A stretch of 64,000 nt of DNA from Anabaena cylindrica PCC 7122 (GCF_000317695.1 NC_019771.1:2298001-2362000); one strand, 5' to 3'. Positions 34,192 to 43,553 are shown, counted from the first letter of the stretch. Notes: generated by a model from the sequence alone, not told the origin. Numbers and translations: made by a program.

Positions 34192-35429
34192 TAGTTTTCT
34201 CCTTTGTTTGTTGTGCGTTCACGAGCGATCACTTTCCATCCATCTACCTCTGGTAGACGATTATTAGCATCTAGACATGAATCCCAATATTTTTTGGATG
34301 TTTCCATCTCTTTTAATTTTTCTAAAACCTGAGCCATTAAGCAATCCGCTGCACCATCCTTTCTGTCATCATCATCAGGAATTTTTTCATGATAAGAAAT
34401 AGCCTTTTCTAGTAATGTTTTTGCCTCCTCATATCGGTTTTGCTGAAATCTAGCCCAACCAAAATTTTTATGTAGATTGTAGCGTAAAATATCATCATCT
34501 TTTTGAGGGTTTCCATTAACTTTTGGCTGCAAATTCCAAAATATATAAAGTAATGAAACTGCTTCAGTGGGTTTTTTCTCCAAAAGATATAATCTTGCGA
34601 GGCTACTATATGCCATTGGTAAGTTACCCTGGATTGCTAATTTATATTCGCTCTTGGCTTTTTCTTTATCTTGTAGTTGTTCATAAATAAGTCCCAAATT
34701 TCTGTGAGCTTGAGCATTCTCTGAATCAAGACTAATAGCTTTCTCATAGTGAGAAACTGCGTTATCCCAGTTATGATTTCTATAGCTTTCCAAACCTTTT
34801 TTATTATGTTCTTCCGCTATTATAGGTAGATAAAATTTAAACCCAATTAATCCAAATAAAAGTATTCCTGAAATTCCTAGTTTTGTTTCTGCCCAAAAAT
34901 AGGGTTTAATTTTCACTTTTAACAACAGTTTTTCAATCGCTATTTTTCCTGTTTCTGTTAAAACTCCACCCGCAGTTAATAGAGTTAAAATACTAGGAAA
35001 AATTGTGGCAAACACACTACCAACCGCTATTCCTCCACCTAAAAATCGTGTGGAAATATCAACTACTAAACTCATGGAAACAGTCAAACAAGTAACTGTT
35101 AACGAATTACATAACCAATCAAGTTTATCAAAACGATGAATTTCCGATTTTAAAAACCACCACCAATGATGAATAGGTATTTCTAGACTATTACGCCATG
35201 TATCTAATTGTGCAGTTTGACTAATTTTATCTGCTTGTTTTTTTAAGTGTTCATCCAATTCAAATAATTTCAACAGAATGTCTGCTGGAACATCTGTTTT
35301 GTCATTTAATAGTTTCTGGATGCGATCGCGCACCAAAAAAACTTGTAAAATTTCTTTAGGTGATACTTTGGTAGATTCTTCTAAAATTTGAAGTTCTTTT
35401 TCATACTTGTCAATTAGTAGCGTTAACAC
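34191..35429 (-). CDS. Membrane protein with cytoplasmic-type TPR domain, first gene of the CHAT operon
   Basis: 412 residues. About 1-105 is helical and charged. Hydrophobic segments lie at about 106-130, 135-160 and 185-205 (KLGISGILLFGLIGFKFYLP). From about 210 there are TPR repeats: GLESYRNHNWDNAVSHYEKA, NAQAHRNLGLIYEQL, GWARFQQNRYEEAKTLLEKA. The stop TAA overlaps the next ATG. The arrangement suggests a membrane-tethered scaffold or sensor feeding the downstream FecR-like protein and CHAT protease. Family not recognised. Confidence 0.65.
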   Translation of the reverse strand: MLTLLIDKYEKELQILEESTKVSPKEILQVFLVRDRIQKLLNDKTDVPADILLKLFELDEHLKKQADKISQTAQLDTWRNSLEIPIHHWWWFLKSEIHRFDKLDWLCNSLTVTCLTVSMSLVVDISTRFLGGGIAVGSVFATIFPSILTLLTAGGVLTETGKIAIEKLLLKVKIKPYFWAETKLGISGILLFGLIGFKFYLPIIAEEHNKKGLESYRNHNWDNAVSHYEKAISLDSENAQAHRNLGLIYEQLQDKEKAKSEYKLAIQGNLPMAYSSLARLYLLEKKPTEAVSLLYIFWNLQPKVNGNPQKDDDILRYNLHKNFGWARFQQNRYEEAKTLLEKAISYHEKIPDDDDRKDGAADCLMAQVLEKLKEMETSKKYWDSCLDANNRLPEVDGWKVIARERTTNKGEN

Positions 35430-35576
35430 AGCAAAAGCATTAAACTATACTTACTAAGGTCTCATCAGAATACCTGACAGAATTAAAATTATCAAGTATC
35501 AGGTTACTTTTCTTAACATTGGCTATTGCGGTTTTCCACTACCAAAACCTATCTGTTACCAAGTTTTAATACACTT

Positions 35577-36611
35577 ATGACTACCCGAATCCAACTCCCT
35601 ATTCCCGCACACTTCAACCCTGCAAAAGTCGGCGAAGTATGGCGTGTACCTTACCAACAACGTGCTGCTGAAGCGGAAACATTTGCAAAACAACAAAATA
35701 TCTCACCAGCATCTACAGATAAAACTCGCATTTGTCTATTATTAATAGATGTCCAAAATACATTTTGTATTCCTGATTTTGAATTATATGTAGGTGGACA
35801 AACTGGAACTGGTGCAGTTGATGATAATAAAAGATTGTGTGAATTTATGTATCGCAATTTAGGGGTAATTACAAAAATTGTTCCTACCCTGGATACTCAC
35901 TCAGCGATGCAAATATTTCATCCTATTTTTTGGATAAATGCAGATGGGGAACACCCAACACCAGCATCAACTAACATTACACCCGCAGATATAGAAAAAG
36001 GAATTTGGCAAGTTAACCCAGCAGTTGCTAATAGTGTCACTAATGGGGATTATGAACTATTAAAAAAACAGGCTTTTCATTATGTAAAACAACTTAGCCA
36101 AAACGGGAAATACCCATTAACAGTTTGGCCTTATCATTCCATGTTAGGGGGAATTGGTCATGCTTTGGTTTCATCGGTGGAAGAAGCGATATTTTTTCAT
36201 AGTATCGCCCGTCAAAGCCAAACCCAATTTGAGTTAAAAGGTGAAAATCCTTTAACTGAAAATTATTCTATTTTACGTCCAGAAGTTTTAGTAGGTTTTG
36301 ACGAAAAGCCAATTGCTAAAAAAAATACAAATTTAATCAAACAACTTTTAGAATTTGATGCGGTGATTATCGGTGGACAAGCTAAAAGTCATTGTGTTGC
36401 TTGGACAATTGATGATCTATTAACAGAAATTAAAGGGGTAGATAGCACCCTAACAAATAAAATTTATCTACTTGAAGATTGCACTTCTCCTGTTGTGGTT
36501 CCGGGAATAGTTGACTATACAGAATCAGCTAATGCAACATTTGCCAGATTTGCTGAAGCGGGAATGCACATTATTAAATCAACGGAACAATTGGTAATTG
36601 GTAATTGGTAA
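35577..36611 (+). CDS. Isochorismatase/nicotinamidase-family cysteine hydrolase
   Basis: 344 residues from ATG 35577; a TTG 17 codons earlier is less likely. CLLLIDVQNTFCIPDFELYV has the catalytic Asp, PYHSMLGGIGHAL a central loop, and IIGGQAKSHCVAWTI the nucleophilic Cys. It is longer than ordinary nicotinamidases (about 210), with an N-terminal extension and an insert around residues 110-190. It probably hydrolyses an amide such as nicotinamide, but the substrate is uncertain. The last codons overlap a GGTAATT STRR. Confidence 0.8.
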   Translation: MTTRIQLPIPAHFNPAKVGEVWRVPYQQRAAEAETFAKQQNISPASTDKTRICLLLIDVQNTFCIPDFELYVGGQTGTGAVDDNKRLCEFMYRNLGVITKIVPTLDTHSAMQIFHPIFWINADGEHPTPASTNITPADIEKGIWQVNPAVANSVTNGDYELLKKQAFHYVKQLSQNGKYPLTVWPYHSMLGGIGHALVSSVEEAIFFHSIARQSQTQFELKGENPLTENYSILRPEVLVGFDEKPIAKKNTNLIKQLLEFDAVIIGGQAKSHCVAWTIDDLLTEIKGVDSTLTNKIYLLEDCTSPVVVPGIVDYTESANATFARFAEAGMHIIKSTEQLVIGNW

Positions 36612-36645
36612 TAAATTCTTACGAATTGCGAATTACGAATTACCC

Positions 36646-37527
36646 TCATTTTGTGAAATAAGCTTTGGGATCTTTTGCTTCCCAACCCAGGGAACCATTA
36701 AAACGAATTTCAAAATGTAGATGAGGTTCTCTAGAAGTTGGTGTTCCTGTAGTGCCTACAGTTCCAATTGTTTCACCTGCTTTAATCATTTGACCCAAAG
36801 TAACGTTTATTGTCTCAAGTTGGGCGTAACGGCTTTGATAGCCGCCAATGTGGTTAATTATTACTAACTTGCCATAACTACCTTGATCTTTAGCAAATAC
36901 TACAATGCCTGGTGCGATCGCTTCCACGGTCGTACCCACTGGTGCTACTAAATCGACACCACTATGAAAAAAAACTTTACCTGAAATCGGTTCTATTTGC
37001 CAACCATAAGCTAAGGCTACAGTTGTCCCATTCGGTAAGGGATAACCTGCTATTGTTGCAGATGGTGCAGTTTGTGTAGGAGAAGCAGCAATAATACGAT
37101 TAGGTGATGCTATTACTCCAGGAACAACTGGCACAAAAACAACTCTAGGGTTTTGTTGGCAACCATTAATCTCAAACAATGTATCTGGACGGACTTTGTA
37201 CCTAGCGGCGACTTGTCGCCAAGTTTGCTCACGAGGTACTTCTACGACAGTTCCATTGAAGGGCGGAATTTGAAGTTGAGTACCAGCTGTGACTGTACCG
37301 TTGTTTATTGATGGATTCATATTGATGATTGTTGCTGGCATCAGCTTGTAACCCTGTGCTATGCTCTCCACAGTTTCGCCACGAGTAACTTGATGGCGTT
37401 GGATACGAGATAGGGCAGGAGTTTGACAACTGGCTGCATTGGCACTTTCCGGTTGTAGGAATGTGGAGATTAGTCCGAAAGTGCTAACTAAGCTACAGAG
37501 AAACATGGAACGAAAGGGAAAACTCAT
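36646..37527 (-). CDS. LysM-containing M23 murein hydrolase (NlpD/EnvC-like)
   Basis: 293 residues. A signal peptide (about 1-31) precedes two LysM modules, HQVTRGETVESIAQGYKLMP and TWRQVAARYKVRPDTLFEIN. The C-terminal M23 (lysostaphin-type) domain has HSGVDLVAP (zinc His and Asp) and PHLHFEIRFNG (HxH). All M23 metal-ligand motifs are present, so it should be an active endopeptidase of peptidoglycan or an amidase activator. Periplasmic. It converges on the hydrolase gene with 34 bp between. Confidence 0.9.
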   Translation of the reverse strand: MSFPFRSMFLCSLVSTFGLISTFLQPESANAASCQTPALSRIQRHQVTRGETVESIAQGYKLMPATIINMNPSINNGTVTAGTQLQIPPFNGTVVEVPREQTWRQVAARYKVRPDTLFEINGCQQNPRVVFVPVVPGVIASPNRIIAASPTQTAPSATIAGYPLPNGTTVALAYGWQIEPISGKVFFHSGVDLVAPVGTTVEAIAPGIVVFAKDQGSYGKLVIINHIGGYQSRYAQLETINVTLGQMIKAGETIGTVGTTGTPTSREPHLHFEIRFNGSLGWEAKDPKAYFTK

Positions 37528-37729
37528 GTCAACAAATCCAGAGATCGCTAATTCTAGATTTTAGTTGGGTAATTGTAAAGATGGGGTAATTTTTTTGCTT
37601 GACTGGAGATGATCCCCAATTGTGTAGTCAAAATGATCTAAATTCATCTTCTCAGTTATCAATTGCTTGACTACACTTAGAAATTAGTAACTGTTTTTCT
37701 GTCAGCTTAATTATTCTTAATTAATTAAT

Positions 37730-38935
37730 ATGAAGTTATCTGTGAAGCAACTGGCCGTTTATCTGAGTTTGGTGGTGATTAGCGGTGGTGCAGGTGTTTT
37801 GGGTAGTCGATATTTCCTACGATACAATCACTCTTTTCGAGAGTTAAAAAATATCACTGTGGCTTCACCTCCAGAATCTATTACTCCTTATCCTATTCAA
37901 GGCTTAGAGAATTCTGCTGGAGGTGATAATGTAAATTTTATTGCTGCTGCTGTACAGAAAGTAGGGCCTGCGGTTGTACGAATTAATGCGACTCGCAAAG
38001 TGGCAAATCCGATTTCTGAAGCTTTGAAAAATCCTCTGTTTCGTCGTTTTTTCGGGGAGGATGAAGAACCAATTCCCCAAGAACGAATTGAACGTGGTAC
38101 AGGTTCAGGTTTTATTTTGAGCGAAAATGGAGAATTATTGACTAATGCTCACGTAGTAGCAGATACAGATACAGTACTAGTTACCCTTAAAGACGGTCGG
38201 ACTTTTGAGGGTAAGGTGGTGGGAGTTGATGCTGTGACAGATGTAGCCGTGGTCAAAATTCCGGCTGATAAGTTGCCTATAGTTAAGTTAGGTAATTCAC
38301 AAAACTTAATTCCTGGTCAATGGGCGATCGCTATTGGCAATCCTTTAGGTTTAGATAATACTGTCACTATTGGCATTATCAGCGCCACAGATCGCACCAG
38401 CGCTCAAGTTGGTGTTCCTGATAAACGCGTTAGCTTTATCCAAACTGATGCAGCCATTAACCCTGGTAATTCCGGTGGACCCCTCTTAAATGCTCAGGGT
38501 GAGGTAATCGGCGTTAATACGGCTATTCGCGCTGATGCCCAAGGACTCGGTTTTGCTATACCCATTGAAACTGCTGCTCGTATTGCTAAAGAGCTATTTA
38601 CCAAAGGACGAGCAGATCACCCTTTTTTAGGCATTGAAATGGTAGACCTTTCCCCTACCAAAAAACAGCAGTTAAATAAGGAAGATAAACTTAACATTCA
38701 ACCAGATGTTGGGATTGCGATTAAGAAAGTTCTGGAAAATTCACCAGCACAGCAAGGAGGACTACTCCCCGGAGATGTGATTCAAAGAATCAACGGTAAA
38801 CCAGTGAAAATTGCAGCCCAAGTCCAGAAGATAGTTGATTCTAGTACAGTCGGTGACGTTCTCGAAATTGAAGTCAACCGCAAGGGCAAAACTCAAACTT
38901 TTAAAGTCATATCAGGAACTTATCCTCAAAAATAG
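37730..38935 (+). CDS. HtrA/Deg-family serine protease (HhoA/HhoB/HtrA type)
   Basis: 401 residues with an N-terminal hydrophobic anchor (about 9-29). The trypsin-like triad is His141 in TNAHVVAD, Asp171 in TDVAVVKI and Ser248 in NPGNSGGPL. One PDZ domain occupies about 300-395 (GIAIKKVLENSPAQQGGLLP, DVIQRINGKPV). It degrades misfolded proteins outside the cytoplasm or in the lumen under stress. Which of the three cyanobacterial Deg paralogues it is cannot be told. Confidence 0.93.
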   Translation: MKLSVKQLAVYLSLVVISGGAGVLGSRYFLRYNHSFRELKNITVASPPESITPYPIQGLENSAGGDNVNFIAAAVQKVGPAVVRINATRKVANPISEALKNPLFRRFFGEDEEPIPQERIERGTGSGFILSENGELLTNAHVVADTDTVLVTLKDGRTFEGKVVGVDAVTDVAVVKIPADKLPIVKLGNSQNLIPGQWAIAIGNPLGLDNTVTIGIISATDRTSAQVGVPDKRVSFIQTDAAINPGNSGGPLLNAQGEVIGVNTAIRADAQGLGFAIPIETAARIAKELFTKGRADHPFLGIEMVDLSPTKKQQLNKEDKLNIQPDVGIAIKKVLENSPAQQGGLLPGDVIQRINGKPVKIAAQVQKIVDSSTVGDVLEIEVNRKGKTQTFKVISGTYPQK

Positions 38936-38941
38936 TAAGTA

Positions 38942-38969
38942 GTACAAACGCGTTTTATAACGTCTGTAC
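38942..38969. terminator. Stem-loop between convergent genes
   Basis: GTACAAACG (38942-38950) pairs with CGTCTGTAC (38961-38969) with one mismatch. It lies in the 40-bp gap between the HtrA gene (+) and the DUF760 gene (-) and fits bidirectional termination. Confidence 0.5.
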
Positions 38970-38975
38970 CATTGA

Positions 38976-39320
38976 CTATTGGTTAGACAAATGCTCTAAT
39001 TGCATCCTTTGTTCCATCTGACGCAAAAAATACCCCGTCATCATTGCTGATGCTAACAGCCCCGCTAAGTTATCCCGGTCTGTAGTAATTTGGACATTAA
39101 AACTTTCTGCTGGGAGCATTCCCACTAGTCCTTGGACGTTTTGGGAAATGATTTGTTTAATTTCCGGGCTTACAGACTGGGCTACACGGGCTAAGACTTC
39201 GGGAGATTGATGCTGTAAATACTTGAGTAACTGATTAGGGTTTTCCCCGAAGTGATCGTTCAAAAGCTGATTAGGGTGTTGCTCAGAGTTGTCATTCAAA
39301 AAGTCAGGATCAAACACCAT
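38976..39320 (-). CDS. DUF760 family protein
   Basis: 114 residues from ATG 39320; a TTG two codons upstream is ignored. YLQHQSPEVLARVAQSVSPE followed by IISQNVQGLVGMLPAESFNV and LLASAMMTGYFLRQMEQRM is the DUF760 pattern, conserved in cyanobacteria and plastids. An N-terminal imperfect repeat (HPNQLLNDHFGENPNQLL) is visible. Soluble, function unknown. Confidence 0.8.
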   Translation of the reverse strand: MVFDPDFLNDNSEQHPNQLLNDHFGENPNQLLKYLQHQSPEVLARVAQSVSPEIKQIISQNVQGLVGMLPAESFNVQITTDRDNLAGLLASAMMTGYFLRQMEQRMQLEHLSNQ

Positions 39321-39401
39321 TGGCAATTTCTTTTAGCTTAGTTGCTAATTCTACTTTAAACCATAGTACAAGCCTAACGCATTTTTCGCAGGGATTAGGA
39401 G

Positions 39402-39530
39402 TCAGGAGTTCGGAGTTCGGAGTCAGGGGAGTATGTCAATTATGGTTTGCTGAAAAACCTATTGAGTTATCAAGTTAGCGAAACTCGGTACTCGGTACTC
39501 GGTACTCGTCACTCGTTATTCAGTACTTCT
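39402..39530. repeat. Two STRR tracts (GGAGTTC and GGTACTC heptamers)
   Basis: 39402-39437 holds degenerate GGAGTTC/GGAGTCA heptamers and 39484-39530 holds GGTACTC heptamers (CTCGGTACTCGGTACTCG). The second tract reaches into the 3' end of scpB. These are typical 7-bp tandem repeats of filamentous cyanobacteria. Confidence 0.7.
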
Positions 39531-40051
39531 AACTCTAGTTCTAGTTGTTGTTCTTTTGCGGTTGTGGGGAAGATTTGGGGGAGTTGATCGATTTGAAAAT
39601 ATTGGTGAAATTTCGGTGTGATTTGTAATGAATACGAACGAGAATCGCTGTCTCGGCGTTTGCGAACAAAACCTAATTCCACTAGTTCAGGAACGTGTTG
39701 ATATACTCCTGAACCTCGGAGTTCAATCAAGTCGCTTTGGAGAATGGGACTGTTGAGAGCGATCGCAGCTAAAGTCCTTAAAGCTCCTACACCTAATTCT
39801 ACAGGTATCAAAGTTTGTACTAAATCATGAAAATCTGACCGGACTTGTAAACTGTAACCATTTGGGTTTTCTACGACTTCTAAGGCGCTATCTCGACGGG
39901 CATAATCATCCATGAGTTCAATTATCCCTTCTTCGGCTGTAGCGCGATCGCACCCGGCATACTCGGCAATCTCACTCAAAGACAAGGGTTTACCCTTTAA
40001 ATAAAGAATTGCTTCTATTTTGATCGCTATAGGTATATTTTTTTTGGACAT
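39509..40051 (-). CDS. scpB: Segregation and condensation protein B
   Basis: 180 residues from ATG 40051; the open frame to 40123 crosses GGAGGCA repeats and is rejected. Two winged-helix domains are visible: IEAILYLKGKPLSLSEIAEY and, later, VELGVGALRTLAAIALNSPI, LRGSGVYQHVPELVELGFV. ScpB binds ScpA and SMC in chromosome condensation. scpA and smc are not in the window. The C terminus is Glu/Leu-rich and ends in an STRR. Confidence 0.88.
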   Translation of the reverse strand: MSKKNIPIAIKIEAILYLKGKPLSLSEIAEYAGCDRATAEEGIIELMDDYARRDSALEVVENPNGYSLQVRSDFHDLVQTLIPVELGVGALRTLAAIALNSPILQSDLIELRGSGVYQHVPELVELGFVRKRRDSDSRSYSLQITPKFHQYFQIDQLPQIFPTTAKEQQLELELEVLNNE

Positions 40052-40055
40052 TATG

Positions 40056-40110
40056 AGGCAGGAGTTCGGAGTTCGGAGGCAGGAGGCAGGAGGCAGGAGT
40101 TCAGGAGTCA
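40056..40110. repeat. STRR tract upstream of scpB
   Basis: Degenerate heptamers GGAGTTC and GGAGGCA (AGGAGGCAGGAGGCAGGAG) occupy the short gap before scpB. They create the artificial N-terminal extension of that gene. Confidence 0.7.
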
Positions 40111-40151
40111 GAAGGAAGAACAATACTCTCCGCTATCTTTCCAATCATCAA

Positions 40152-40829
40152 TCACCTATTAGTGAGGATAAATTCTGCGATCGCTAAATCTTGGGGAGTG
40201 GTAATTTTTAAATTTGTCTCCTCTCCTAGAACTATATGTACTTCAATACCACATTTTTCAAATAAAGCCGCATCATCCGTGACTTCCCACCCTTGACGGA
40301 CACCCTCAGCATGACATTGTTTTAACAACTCCACATCAAAACCTTGGGGAGTTTGAGCCGCCCAGAGTTGGCTTCGGTCTGGTGTACTTTGAATTATGCC
40401 ACTTTCATCAACAATTTTAATTGTGTCTTTCACAGGTACAGCGGCAATTAACCCGCGATAATGGCGAATAGCTTCAGCGCAGGCATTCAGTAAATCAGGT
40501 GTAGCTAAACACCTAGCACCATCATGAATTAATACTTGTTGAGCATCTGCTGGTAATGCCTGCAAGCCATTGTAAACTGACTCTTGCCGGGTCGAGCCAC
40601 CAGCAATTAATTCTATTGGTTTAGTTAACTTTAAATCAGCCATAATTGCTTTGAAGTCTTCCCAGTCATGAGGTTGGGAAATAATTCCGATCCAACTAAT
40701 AGAACTTGCTGCTTGTGCGGCCAGCAAAGTCCAGGCAATAATTGATTGCGATCGCACCTGTAGAAAAAGTTTATTCTGGTCAGCACCCATTCTTTTGCCA
40801 CTACCTGCGGCAGGAATTAATAAATACAC
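40152..40829 (-). CDS. ispD: 2-C-methyl-D-erythritol 4-phosphate cytidylyltransferase
   Basis: 225 residues, normal length. LIPAAGSGKRMGADQNKLFL is the nucleotide-binding signature; LIHDGARCLATPDLL, AVPVKDTIK and WAAQTPQGFDVELL are the other conserved blocks, with VTDDAALFEKCG near the end. It forms CDP-ME from MEP and CTP in the MEP pathway. It lies 100 bp upstream of scpB on the same strand. Confidence 0.95.
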   Translation of the reverse strand: MYLLIPAAGSGKRMGADQNKLFLQVRSQSIIAWTLLAAQAASSISWIGIISQPHDWEDFKAIMADLKLTKPIELIAGGSTRQESVYNGLQALPADAQQVLIHDGARCLATPDLLNACAEAIRHYRGLIAAVPVKDTIKIVDESGIIQSTPDRSQLWAAQTPQGFDVELLKQCHAEGVRQGWEVTDDAALFEKCGIEVHIVLGEETNLKITTPQDLAIAEFILTNR

Positions 40830-40968
40830 AATATTCCTCGATGTTTAACTTAGGTATTGGGCATTGGGGAAAATTTAATTACAAGTACAAATTATGAATT
40901 ACGAATTACCAATTACCCATTACCTATATTCGCCTAAAATAAGGAGCGAGTAAGCGTCAATAAATATT

Positions 40969-41913
40969 ATGCGTGTAGTAGCCCTTGTACCTGGTGGAAT
41001 TGGCGATCAAATTCTCTTTTTTGCCACCTTAGATGATCTAAAGCGTAACTATCCCCACGCTCAAATAGATGTCATTGTCGAACCCCGGTCAAAGGCTGCC
41101 TACCGAGTGAGCAAATCAGTTCACGAGGTATTAAGCTTTGATTACAAAGATCGCAACAGTCTAGCAGATTGGGGTAACTTGGTAGGTATGATGCGCGATC
41201 GCGAATATGATATCGCCATTACTGTTGAACCAAGCTGGTTTGTGGGTTTGTTACTTTGGTTGACGGGAATTCCCACACGCATTGGCTACAAAGGCAAAGG
41301 TGCAGGTTTTCTCACTAATTCTGTACCTGTAAACACATCTCAATATGTAGCTGCAATGTATCATAACCTATTGCAACCTTTGGGTATCAACACACCTTGC
41401 CCAGATTTAGCAGTAAATGTACCCAAATCAGATCTGGAATGGGCGCAACAAGAACAAAAACGCTTAGGGGTACACGAAACAGGTTACATCCTGATATCCG
41501 GTGGTTCTGGCAATTGTTCAGATACAAGTTATCCTGTAGCCAGTTGGCAACAAATTATTCAAGATTGTCAAAATAAACAGCCTCATTTACCAGTGATGGT
41601 GATTAAAGAGGCTAATGATGAGCAATTTGTGCGCTCACTTCAAGAATCTTGTCCAGATATCAAAATAACGTCCCCTGATGATATTGGCAAATTAACTGCC
41701 ATAATTGGCGGTGCAAGTTTAATGCTTTCTATTGAAAGTGCGCCACTACAACTAAGTGTAGCTGTCCAAACCTATACTATCACCCTACTTGGCTCAACAG
41801 ATCCAGGGAAGTTGTTACCAAAAAGTGATAAGTTCCTAGCGATTAAATCCCCCACTGGCAAAACAGGGGATATACCACCTGCGATCGTTTTAGAAAAAAT
41901 CTGGGGTGGTTGA
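40969..41913 (+). CDS. Glycosyltransferase family 9 (heptosyltransferase-like)
   Basis: 314 residues. MRVVALVPGGIGDQILFFAT is the GT9 start; IDVIVEPRSKAAY, LTGIPTRIGYKGKG and ILISGGSGN follow in the expected order, and ITSPDDIGKLTAIIGGASLM contributes the donor site. GT9 enzymes add heptose or related sugars to lipopolysaccharide core. Cyanobacterial LPS often lacks heptose, so the donor is uncertain. Monocistronic, converging on the CRR6-like gene. Confidence 0.85.
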   Translation: MRVVALVPGGIGDQILFFATLDDLKRNYPHAQIDVIVEPRSKAAYRVSKSVHEVLSFDYKDRNSLADWGNLVGMMRDREYDIAITVEPSWFVGLLLWLTGIPTRIGYKGKGAGFLTNSVPVNTSQYVAAMYHNLLQPLGINTPCPDLAVNVPKSDLEWAQQEQKRLGVHETGYILISGGSGNCSDTSYPVASWQQIIQDCQNKQPHLPVMVIKEANDEQFVRSLQESCPDIKITSPDDIGKLTAIIGGASLMLSIESAPLQLSVAVQTYTITLLGSTDPGKLLPKSDKFLAIKSPTGKTGDIPPAIVLEKIWGG

Positions 41914-41919
41914 AAAAGC

Positions 41920-41947
41920 GTAGGGACAATTCATGAATTGTTCCTAC
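41920..41947. terminator. Bidirectional stem-loop terminator
   Basis: A 28-bp near-perfect palindrome, GTAGGGACAATTCA at 41920-41933 followed by TGAATTGTTCCTAC, with one mismatch. It lies in the 50-bp gap between two convergent genes and is flanked by A/T runs on both sides. Confidence 0.7.
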
Positions 41948-41963
41948 AGAAAATTTCGGACTA

Positions 41964-42452
41964 TTACAACCTGCTTTTTTCAATCATGTCAAAAAAAGTA
42001 TCTTCTAATTCATAACCCAGGATTTGCGCTAAAGACTTGAGCCGGAATTGAGTGGGGATACTTTGCTGTTTTAGCCAATCACTCAAAATAAAGATCTTGT
42101 GCATCAAAAAGATTTCTAAGGCTTCAGGATTATACTGTATCCCTTCTTTAGAACTAAACTGATGGGGTACTAGCATGGCAGTGTAACGGACAAATTCTCC
42201 CGCTTTCCAGTCCAGTAAAAATGGCAGCCACGGATACTTGGCATCAAGACGCACAAACCACAACCGTACCTCTGGTATTTCTGAAAGCTCCCTTGGATCA
42301 TTGGCATCCCGTGTATAGTTAATCTCAAAACATAACTGCTGTTCGTGAGATGTAATGGACTCCTCTTGCAGCAGTGGTTCAATTACCGTTAATGCAGGTG
42401 ACAAATCCAGATTATTAATGAAGTCGTTATTAAGGGCGATTGTGATTGTCAT
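41964..42452 (-). CDS. CRR6-like (DUF1817) NDH-1 assembly protein
   Basis: 162 residues from ATG 42452 (MTITIALNNDFINNLDLSPA); the longer frame to 42596 adds 48 unconserved residues. Acidic, with EIPEVRLWFVRLDAKYPWLP and HKIFILSDWLKQQ as distinctive segments. The start and length match my recollection of cyanobacterial CRR6 (Slr1097 type), needed to mature NdhI during assembly of the NDH-1 complex. That assignment is from memory of the family. Confidence 0.62.
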   Translation of the reverse strand: MTITIALNNDFINNLDLSPALTVIEPLLQEESITSHEQQLCFEINYTRDANDPRELSEIPEVRLWFVRLDAKYPWLPFLLDWKAGEFVRYTAMLVPHQFSSKEGIQYNPEALEIFLMHKIFILSDWLKQQSIPTQFRLKSLAQILGYELEDTFFDMIEKSRL

Positions 42453-42927
42453 TGACTGATTGCTGCTTACTTTATTGTTCAACAGTGGAATCGAGAATCC
42501 ACTGTACCAGTTTTTAGCACTTGACCGGAAAAAGAGACGCAAGCTCCCTAGTTTTAGATATGCGGATAAGTCGGCCGCAACTAAAGTTGCCGTCAAAGAT
42601 ATTCTTGCACCATCATAACTTTTTGATCTACTAATTGTTACTCATAAACAATTGATCATTTGATTTACCAGTACAAAAAATACACCTGCCCTCACCTGGA
42701 CATTTACGGCATTTGTAAGCTAAAGTTGTAATGACTTTGTTTTAGACTTAGGATTTGACATAGCAACTGTCAATTAACAGCTAAAACTTGCTTAAACCTA
42801 TGTTTACTTAGGCTCTTAACAGCAAAAACACAGGCATAAGCAAACAATGTTGTGTTTCCTATCCTGGCAGAAAAAATCAACAATCGTTATTGAAAAGGAA
42901 AACTATCCCGATAGTTAAAACTGAAAT
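42453..42927. promoter_or_regulatory. Divergent promoter region of the CRR6-like and Fur-family genes
   Basis: No further gene seen. AACTATC (42901-42907) and GATAGTT (42910-42916) form a 7-bp inverted repeat with a 2-base spacer, 12 bases before the Fur-family ATG. A second inverted pair, AACACA and TGTGTT, lies at about 42827-42856. The first is placed to act as an autoregulatory operator. Confidence 0.4.
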
Positions 42928-43392
42928 ATGCAAAAACAAGCTATTTCTACACAACCAATTCGTTCATTAGAAGATGCTATAGATCGGTGTCAATTGCTAG
43001 GTATGCGTGTCAGCCGTCAGCGACGTTTTATCCTAGAGCTTTTATGGCAAGCTAATGAACATCTTTCTGCTAGAGAGATTTACGATCGCTTGAACCAACA
43101 AGGTAAAGAGATCGGACACACTTCTGTTTATCAAAATTTAGAAGCGTTATCCAGTCAGGGTATTATCGAGTGTATTGAACATTGCGACGGGCGTTTATAC
43201 GGTAATATTAGTGATGTCCACAGTCACGTCAACTGTATAGATACAAATCAAATTCTCGATGTGTATATAGAACTACCAGCAGAGTTGATCAACCAAGTTG
43301 AGCTACGAACAGGAGTGAAGATTACTAGCTACACTATTAATTTTTTTGGCCACCGCAACCCAGAAGAAACACAGGTGATGGATGATAAATGA
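42928..43392 (+). CDS. furC: Fur-family regulator, FurC/PerR-like
   Basis: 154 residues. The winged helix has LGMRVSRQRRFILELLWQAN, HLSAREIYDRL and HTSVYQNLEALSSQGII, the recognition helix. The dimer domain contains DGRLYGNISDVHSHVNC, giving the His-rich regulatory metal site. The CxxC zinc motifs of Fur/Zur are absent: only VNCID remains. The sequence resembles my recollection of Anabaena FurC, a PerR-type peroxide regulator. An inverted repeat just upstream suggests autoregulation. Confidence 0.75.
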   Translation: MQKQAISTQPIRSLEDAIDRCQLLGMRVSRQRRFILELLWQANEHLSAREIYDRLNQQGKEIGHTSVYQNLEALSSQGIIECIEHCDGRLYGNISDVHSHVNCIDTNQILDVYIELPAELINQVELRTGVKITSYTINFFGHRNPEETQVMDDK

Positions 43393-43553
43393 TAGATAAG
43401 AAGGGGAGAAATAAATTGAAAATTAAATGATTAATGATCAAAGGAGTATGGCTTAAGTCACGCTACGCTAACAGCAAAAATTCTTGTCTTCTGCCTCCTG
43501 CCTTTGCAACTGACAAATAATGGCTGGAAAGTCTATGTGTATTTGACTCGATT

